DNA of 64,000 nt from an uncultured Pseudomonadota bacterium. GTDB taxonomy: Bacteria > Myxococcota_A > UBA796 > SXON01. The stretch spans positions 1-64,000 of the forward strand of contig CAISIK010000204.1 in the NCBI GenBank assembly GCA_903885375.1, in the 5' to 3' direction. Below, in pieces: positions 59,182 to 64,000 of this stretch. A program made the translations under genes and the position numbers. Within the stretch, counting starts at the first letter, position 1. Each line of letters starts with the position of its first letter. The notes under the pieces are model-generated. The model made no database searches. It was not told where the DNA came from and saw nothing but the letters and a program-made list of their open reading frames with translations.

Positions 59182-60288
59182 GTGGCCCCCGGCCGGCCCG
59201 TCGTCCTCTCCGCCGCCGTCGGCATTCCCGCGCTCGGCCCCTCGGGTGCCTCGGCCCACCTTCGCGGCGTGGCCACCGCGCTCCGCGCCCCCATCGTCTG
59301 CCCGCTCCCCGTGGATGGGCGCGGCACCGCAGAGGCCCTCGGCGTGCCGATCATGGCCGCGGGGGTGGGGGGGTGGCCCACGTGGGCGCCGCGTCAGGCC
59401 ATGCGCGAAGTGCGCACCGCCCGGCTTTGTGCGGAGGCCGCGATCGCGCTCGCGCCCACGCTCGTGTGGGAGCGGCACAGCCTCTACAGCGATGCCGGCT
59501 GGAAGGTGGCGAGCGCCACCGGCGCCCGCTGGATTCTCGAGGTGAACGCCCCGCTGGTGGAGGAGCGGCTCCGTTACGAAGCGCTGCCCGACCGGGCGTT
59601 CGCGGAGGCGTGGGAGCGCGACGTCCTGCTCGCCGCGCCGGAGATCGTGGCCGTGAGCGCCTGGCTCGCGGCGCGGTTGCGCGACCTCGGCTGCCGCCGC
59701 GTGCTGCACCTCCCGAACGGGGTGGCCGACCACCGCGGCGATCGGGCGCGCACGCGCGCGGCGCTCGGCATCGGCGAGCAGCTCGTCCTCGGCTTCGTGG
59801 GGTCGATGAAGCCCTGGCACGGCGTGGAGCGCATCCCGCCGCTGCTCGACGCGATGCCCGACACCATCGGCCTCGTGGTGGGTCAGGGCCCCGTGCGCCT
59901 CTCGCACCCCCGGCTGCGTTGTGTCGGACACCGCTCCGAAGCCGACACGGCCCACCTCATCGCCGCGATGGACGTGGGGCTCGCGCCCTACGCGCCCGAT
60001 GCCCCGCCGTGGTTCTGCCCCCTCAAGATTCCCGCCTACCGCGCGCAGGGCACGCCGGTGGTGGCCACCGACGTGGGCGACTGCCGCCTCCTGGTCGGCG
60101 AGGGCGGCAGCCTCGTGCCCGCCGATGCCGGCCTGGAGGGGCTGGTCGCGGCCATTCGCGGCTGGCTGGGCCGGCGCTGCCCGCCGCACCTCCGGTCATG
60201 GGAGGGGGTGGTGCGCGAGGGGCTCGGTCAGTCGCAGCTCCCTCCCGTCCACCATGCAGCCGACTCCCCGGCGACCACCGCGCCGTAG
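59182..60288 (+). CDS. GT-B glycosyltransferase (GT4-like)
   Basis: 368 residues from GTG at 59182, 5 bp after udk. An N-terminal Rossmann domain has GPSGASAHLRGVATAL. The C-terminal domain carries the GT4-like FVGSMKPWHGVERIPPLL, AAMDVGLAPYAPDAPPWFCPLKIPAYRAQGTPVVATDVGD and LVPADAGLEGL, where the E-x7-E motif of GT4 is altered. It probably adds a sugar to an envelope glycan. The last ~20 codons (QSQLPPVHHAADSP) overlap the 3' end of the opposite FG-GAP gene by 61 bp. Confidence 0.78.
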   Translation: MAPGRPVVLSAAVGIPALGPSGASAHLRGVATALRAPIVCPLPVDGRGTAEALGVPIMAAGVGGWPTWAPRQAMREVRTARLCAEAAIALAPTLVWERHSLYSDAGWKVASATGARWILEVNAPLVEERLRYEALPDRAFAEAWERDVLLAAPEIVAVSAWLAARLRDLGCRRVLHLPNGVADHRGDRARTRAALGIGEQLVLGFVGSMKPWHGVERIPPLLDAMPDTIGLVVGQGPVRLSHPRLRCVGHRSEADTAHLIAAMDVGLAPYAPDAPPWFCPLKIPAYRAQGTPVVATDVGDCRLLVGEGGSLVPADAGLEGLVAAIRGWLGRRCPPHLRSWEGVVREGLGQSQLPPVHHAADSPATTAP

Positions 60289-62654
60289 GGGCCGGCGCTC
60301 CAGATGGCGCTGCCGGATCGCCAGGACTCGCCCTGCCACCACACGGTGCCGTCGCCGACCGAGAACGGCTCGAACCGACCGTTGCCGTCGAGGTCCACCA
60401 TCGACAGGCCGCCGGCCGGGGCGCTCCACCCCGGGGCGAGCACCGGGCAGTCGCCGCCCGCGAGCAGTCGCACGCCGTAGGCCGTACCGATGAGCGCATC
60501 GCTGAGCGAGTCGCCATCCACATCGCCGCCGACCGCGAGGCTCGTACCCATCGCCTCGCCGGGCTCGCCGTAGAGGGCGAGGATCGCGCCGCCTTCGGCC
60601 TCCACCGTTCCCGGTGCGAGCCCCGAGAGCACCAGCACGCGGCCCTGCCCATAGTAGGCCGTGCCGCTGCCGAGGAGGAGGTCCCCACGGCCATCGCCCG
60701 TCACGTCGGCGCTGCCGGGCCCCGCGAGGAGGCCGATCACCAGCTCGCCCCAGCCGTCGGGGGCATCCACCTGCCAGGATGCATTGTCGAGGGTGAGGAC
60801 GTCGGCCACCGGCCCCTCGAAGAGGACGACGGAGAGGTGGGAGACCGGGTCCACCGCCTGGACGGCGAGCTCATCGATGCCGTCGCCGTCGAAGTCACCG
60901 ATGGTGCCCATCCGCCCGCTCCGGGCGAGGCCCACGCCATCGAGGATCGAGGCCTGCGCGATGTCGGAGGCGGCGCCATCGGCGCCCCGCGGGATCACCA
61001 CGTCGGAGGCGGCCTGCCGCCCGAGCAGGACCACCGTGCCTGCGCCGGCCACCCCGCCGCCGTAGCCGATGGCCGTGAGGCCCGGAACCTCGGTGCCGGC
61101 CCAGCCGCCGACGCCCGCCACGGTGCCGTCGGTGCCGAGCACAGCAGCATCCTCCACGCCGAGCAGGACGACGGCGGCGGCGGCGGTGCCGTTGGGCCAG
61201 GGGAAGGCCACCTGGACGGAGCCATCGGGCACACCATCGCAGTCATCATCGATGCCGTTGCAGGTTTCGAGGGCGCCGGGGGTGCGGGCGCTGTCGGCGT
61301 CGTCGCAGTCGCCCGCCGCCTCTCCCACGCCGTCACCATCCCCATCGCAGCGGTCGAAGATGCCCGCTCCCGAGACCACGGCGGCGGCATCGCCCACGAG
61401 CACGCGGGGGTCGGCGTACCCGTCGTCATCCACATCGGTGGCGCCGGCCATGCTGCGGTCGCCCTGGAGGGTGCCCGGGAGCGCCTCGATGCCGAGCTGG
61501 GGCACCGAGAAGGAAGTGTCGTCGCCCACGAGGAGGTCGTCCGCCCCGTCGCCATCGAGGTCGCCGCCGTTCTGCAGCCGGTTGCCCGAGGCCGCGAGGC
61601 CGGCGAGCGTGTCGAGGCGAACGGGCGTGGTGCCGCTGAGCGCCCACACGACCCCTTCCACGTTCGCGAGGCCGGAGCCGAGGCCCGGCCAGGACGCCGA
61701 GCTCGTGAGGCTGGCCACGCGCGAGAGGTCCTTGCTGCGCACCTCCGCCACCACGCCGGCGCCGCCGTTGTAGGTGGACATCCCGAGGAGCAGCTCCTGC
61801 CGCCCATCCCCATCGTGGTCGGGTCCGGTGGTGTACTGCCAGGCGCCGCCGCCGGTGTTCACCTCGATCACGGTCGTGGCGTTGGCGATCCGGGCGCCGC
61901 GCGCGGGGGCGCCGCTGAAGATGACGGTGTGCCGGTAGTTGCCCACGATCAGCTCGGCGAGCCCATCGCCGCTGAGGTCGGGCGCGAGCGCGAGCTGCCC
62001 GCCCGGCTGGCCCTCGAGCTCACCGCCGAGGAACCAGCCCGACGCATCGTTCAGGTCGGTGTTCTGGTCGAGCGGTCCGCTGAAGACGTAGACCACGCCG
62101 TTGTTGGGGCCATCCGCCGTGGTGGCGTAGGGCGCGGCCACCACGAGATCGTCCACCCCATCGCCGGTGAGGTCGCGCCCGGTGGCGATCTGGGTGCCGA
62201 AGGTGGAGGACTGGCCGGTGCCGGCGATGCGAACGACGAGGTTGCCGTTCATCCGGTAGAGCGCAACGCTGCCATCGGCGCCCGCGATGCCGGCCTCACC
62301 CACCACCAGCGCGGGTTCGCCCCCTTCGAAGAGGGCGCCCACGGCAGTCACGGTGGCGCCGGGCGACTCGACCAGGAGGAAGGGATCATCGACCAGGCCG
62401 TCGCAGTCATCGTCGACCCCGTTGCACACCTCGGCCACCGGCTCGAAGCACGACTCCTCCTCGTCGAAGCAGCCGTCGATCCGATCGTTACCATCGTCGC
62501 AGTCGTGACCGCCGCTCGATGCCGCGTGCCAGCCGTCGGCGTCGGCATCCACGGCGCCCGGGCAGGTGCCCGAGCCATTCCCGCCGTCAACGCCCGTGTG
62601 CGATGCGCCGCCCGCGGGTGGGGGTGTGACCCCCTCCACGCGGCAGCCCAGCAT
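60228..62654 (-). CDS. FG-GAP repeat / MopE-type calcium- or copper-binding surface protein
   Basis: At least 808 residues. Two MopE-type metal-binding motifs (each ending CNG-x-DDDCDG) sit at the N-terminal end and in the middle. Between and after them come about eight FG-GAP/VCBS integrin-like repeats of the DLTGDGVDDLVVAAPY type, a likely beta-propeller. The start is uncertain: ATG at 62654 leaves only MLGC before the lipidation-type Cys, too short for a signal peptide. CTG at 62696 would give a complete lipoprotein signal. It is probably surface-exposed; ligand unknown. Confidence 0.72.
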   Translation of the reverse strand: MLGCRVEGVTPPPAGGASHTGVDGGNGSGTCPGAVDADADGWHAASSGGHDCDDGNDRIDGCFDEEESCFEPVAEVCNGVDDDCDGLVDDPFLLVESPGATVTAVGALFEGGEPALVVGEAGIAGADGSVALYRMNGNLVVRIAGTGQSSTFGTQIATGRDLTGDGVDDLVVAAPYATTADGPNNGVVYVFSGPLDQNTDLNDASGWFLGGELEGQPGGQLALAPDLSGDGLAELIVGNYRHTVIFSGAPARGARIANATTVIEVNTGGGAWQYTTGPDHDGDGRQELLLGMSTYNGGAGVVAEVRSKDLSRVASLTSSASWPGLGSGLANVEGVVWALSGTTPVRLDTLAGLAASGNRLQNGGDLDGDGADDLLVGDDTSFSVPQLGIEALPGTLQGDRSMAGATDVDDDGYADPRVLVGDAAAVVSGAGIFDRCDGDGDGVGEAAGDCDDADSARTPGALETCNGIDDDCDGVPDGSVQVAFPWPNGTAAAAVVLLGVEDAAVLGTDGTVAGVGGWAGTEVPGLTAIGYGGGVAGAGTVVLLGRQAASDVVIPRGADGAASDIAQASILDGVGLARSGRMGTIGDFDGDGIDELAVQAVDPVSHLSVVLFEGPVADVLTLDNASWQVDAPDGWGELVIGLLAGPGSADVTGDGRGDLLLGSGTAYYGQGRVLVLSGLAPGTVEAEGGAILALYGEPGEAMGTSLAVGGDVDGDSLSDALIGTAYGVRLLAGGDCPVLAPGWSAPAGGLSMVDLDGNGRFEPFSVGDGTVWWQGESWRSGSAIWSAGPYGAVVAGESAAWWTGGSCD

Positions 62655-62674
62655 CGCCCAGAGGGCGAAGCCGA

Positions 62675-63127
62675 CTAACGGACGACGACCTGCCAGCCGT
62701 TGTCCTGCACGGTCAGACCGAGGCGATACTCGGTGCTGTCGGAGCGCCCGGCGCAGCTCGACTTCTTGGTCTTGAGCATCACGGTGCCCTTGCTGTCGGA
62801 GTCGGCCTTCTCCGCCGTCCACCGGCCGCTCTCCTCACACTCGGCCGACTCGCCGCCGACCGTGATGACAGTGGTGGCTTCCCAGTGGTTCTTGGGGCCG
62901 AACTTGAGGGATTCCCACCGCACGCCTTCGGCGGGGGAGAAGCCCATCACGGGGTTGCGCACGAGGCCATCGGCGAACTTGCGGGTGTCCTTGTCGTCGG
63001 GAAGCTCGGTCTCATCGGTGATCCCGCCCTCCTTGCCGACCACGCCGCCGCCACCCGGCTTCGCGGGAGCCTCTTCCTTCGCACAGCCAACCATCGCCAT
63101 CATCGAAACCAGCACGAAAGCGCTCAT
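62675..63127 (-). CDS. Small lipoprotein
   Basis: 150 residues from ATG at 63127, with GGAG 8 nt upstream. Lipoprotein signal (MSAFVLVSMMAMVGC), a Pro/Gly linker, then a charged beta-rich domain with one further Cys pair (AECEESG, KSSCAG). It lies 20 bp upstream of the FG-GAP gene and probably shares its transcript. Family unknown. Confidence 0.72.
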   Translation of the reverse strand: MSAFVLVSMMAMVGCAKEEAPAKPGGGGVVGKEGGITDETELPDDKDTRKFADGLVRNPVMGFSPAEGVRWESLKFGPKNHWEATTVITVGGESAECEESGRWTAEKADSDSKGTVMLKTKKSSCAGRSDSTEYRLGLTVQDNGWQVVVR

Positions 63128-63208
63128 TTTGGACTCCAATCTTCGGTCCGGGCCTAACCATGGCCCCATGACGGCGCTACCCCAAAATGCCGCCGACGGC
63201 CGGAAAGC

Positions 63209-63217
63209 TGTGGATAA
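63209..63217 (-). promoter_or_regulatory. DnaA box (perfect)
   Basis: TTATCCACA on the minus strand, identical to the strong DnaA box consensus. I noticed no other perfect copy in the window. Confidence 0.65.
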
Positions 63218-63363
63218 GTGGTCCTTTCCCGAAGCAGAAATCACTAAATCGCTAAGTTACCGTTTTTACTACGATTTACCCGTGCTCAAAACTTGAGCAC
63301 CGCGTGAACCCTCCAGCTTGAACCGTGATCGCCCACTCCCCTCCCCCTGACTTGTCCGAAGGG

Positions 63364-63372
63364 TTATCCATA
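63364..63372 (+). promoter_or_regulatory. DnaA box (one mismatch)
   Basis: TTATCCATA on the plus strand, one base off the consensus, about 150 bp from the first box and facing the other way. Confidence 0.45.
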
Positions 63373-63429
63373 AGTTGTGCGGAGAACTTCTTCGCTTGAC
63401 GCGGCCCGCCCGCCGGCTGAGGAGGGCAG

Positions 63430-64000
63430 GTGCAGAACCCCGGTCCGGACCAGCCCAGCGCCCCCCCCGACTCCCGGCTGAGGTGGCTGGTATACCCGGC
63501 ACTTTCCGTGGCCGCGCTGTGGCCCGCGGCCCTTTCCCCCTTGGCGGCCGTGCCGGGCGCGCCCCGAACCGACCTCGCGGATTCCCTCTGGGGAGCGTGG
63601 TTCGCGGCCCTTCGGCTGCAATCGGGCCGGCTGCCCACCTCCGTGGAAGGCATCCTCAACCACCCCGATGGCGGCGCGTTCTGGCCGGCCGACCCCCTCA
63701 ACGCGCTCCTCGGCGCCCCGCTCGTGCTGCTCACCGGCCCCGCCGCCACCTGGACGCTGCTCGCCCACGTGCACCTCGCCTTCGCCGGCCTCGCGGCGCA
63801 CGCGCTGGCGCGGCAGTGGCGCGGCAACGGCTGGGTAGCGGGCTGCCTGTACCTCCTCGCCCCCATCACGCTCGCGCACGTCCACAACGGGGCGAGCGAG
63901 GCGGTGGGCGGTACGGGCTGGCTGGCCCTCGCGGCGCTCCTCGCCTCGCGCTGCGCCCGCGCGCCGAGCCCGGGCCGGATCGCGGGGTCCGCGGTGGGCC
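63430..64000 (+). CDS. N-terminal part of a polytopic membrane protein (partial)
   Basis: An open frame from GTG at 63430 runs to the right edge. A GGAGG motif ends 5 nt before the GTG. The 190 visible residues begin with a Pro-rich cytosolic segment, then hydrophobic helices separated by loops such as LADSLWGAWFAALRLQSG and LNHPDGGAFWPADPLNALLG. The pattern of a first outer loop with Asp and Trp residues recalls YfhO- and GT-C-type envelope glycosyltransferases, but the family cannot be fixed from the fragment. Confidence 0.7.
   Translation, partial: MQNPGPDQPSAPPDSRLRWLVYPALSVAALWPAALSPLAAVPGAPRTDLADSLWGAWFAALRLQSGRLPTSVEGILNHPDGGAFWPADPLNALLGAPLVLLTGPAATWTLLAHVHLAFAGLAAHALARQWRGNGWVAGCLYLLAPITLAHVHNGASEAVGGTGWLALAALLASRCARAPSPGRIAGSAVG

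Larger units (their letters stand above)
63128..63429. other. oriC: Candidate chromosome replication origin (oriC)
   Basis: A 302-bp gap without a gene. It has a perfect DnaA box on the minus strand (63209-63217), a near-perfect one on the plus strand (63364-63372), and between them the most AT-rich stretch I saw in the window (63235-63280, about two-thirds A+T). An inverted repeat GTGCTCAA-AAC-TTGAGCAC lies at 63283-63301. It is 7 kb from parS and parAB. dnaA itself is not in the window. Confidence 0.5.

Noticed and set aside
59097-62678. 1193-residue plus-strand open frame
   Set aside because: Spans udk end, the glycosyltransferase and the opposite FG-GAP gene out of frame; low-complexity shadow.

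Overview
The window is gene-dense, GC-rich chromosomal DNA of a myxobacteria-like organism (Myxococcota type; the lineage cannot be fixed from sequence alone). Pointers are two proteins with MYXO-CTERM-like tails (28309-29655, 35926-36348), an Oar-like TonB-dependent receptor, many secreted Asp/Gly/Cys-rich lipoproteins, a MopE/FG-GAP protein, bactofilin, and a parS palindrome of the Myxococcus type. I count 61 protein genes, the first and last cut by the window edges. I see no tRNA or rRNA genes, CRISPR array, transposon or phage.

Layout. 1-3903: end of a secreted Cys-rich protein, a YbhN-type membrane protein, a GT-C glycosyltransferase and a GAF protein. 3907-14679 (minus strand): a Tad/Flp pilus cluster (flp, cpaB, cpaC, cpaE/tadZ, tadA, tadB, tadC, a TPR protein) running without a break into two lipoproteins, a second YbhN-type protein and a secreted protein. 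flp is separated from cpaB by a strong hairpin terminator. 14805-22777: RNase D, a small membrane protein, a BtaA-like (DUF3419) enzyme, an XPB-type helicase with a coupled 71-residue protein, a CxxC-less redoxin, tRNA CCA-transferase and a large secreted protein. 22832-27491 (minus): an Oar/TonB receptor followed by two lipoproteins. 27677-32094 (plus): a secreted protein, a matrixin-type metallopeptidase and a sulfatase-fold hydrolase.

32113-44644: PP2C phosphatase fused to a kinase-like domain, Tgt, a TIGR02757 protein, a PKD-like MYXO-CTERM protein, PspA with a large GT-C protein, a DnaC-like ATPase with a partner, an outer-membrane-type protein and a Helicase_C_3 protein. 44710-47432 (minus) is a compact operon of amidinotransferase-type enzyme, fatty-acid-hydroxylase-superfamily protein and YbhN-type protein. 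It shares a palindromic promoter region with a divergent murein endopeptidase gene. 48399-53265: FHA-GGDEF protein, adenosine deaminase, a GYW-repeat secreted protein and two overlapping radical SAM enzymes.

53269-64000 looks origin-proximal: serS, rsmG, a Crp/Fnr regulator with a likely operator next to it, a thioredoxin-fold protein, parS, parA, parB, bactofilin, udk, a glycosyltransferase, two lipoproteins, then a 302-bp AT-rich gap with two DnaA boxes (candidate oriC), and the start of a membrane protein. The parA-parB-bactofilin-udk block is translationally overlapped, joining chromosome segregation to a cytoskeletal scaffold protein in one transcription unit.
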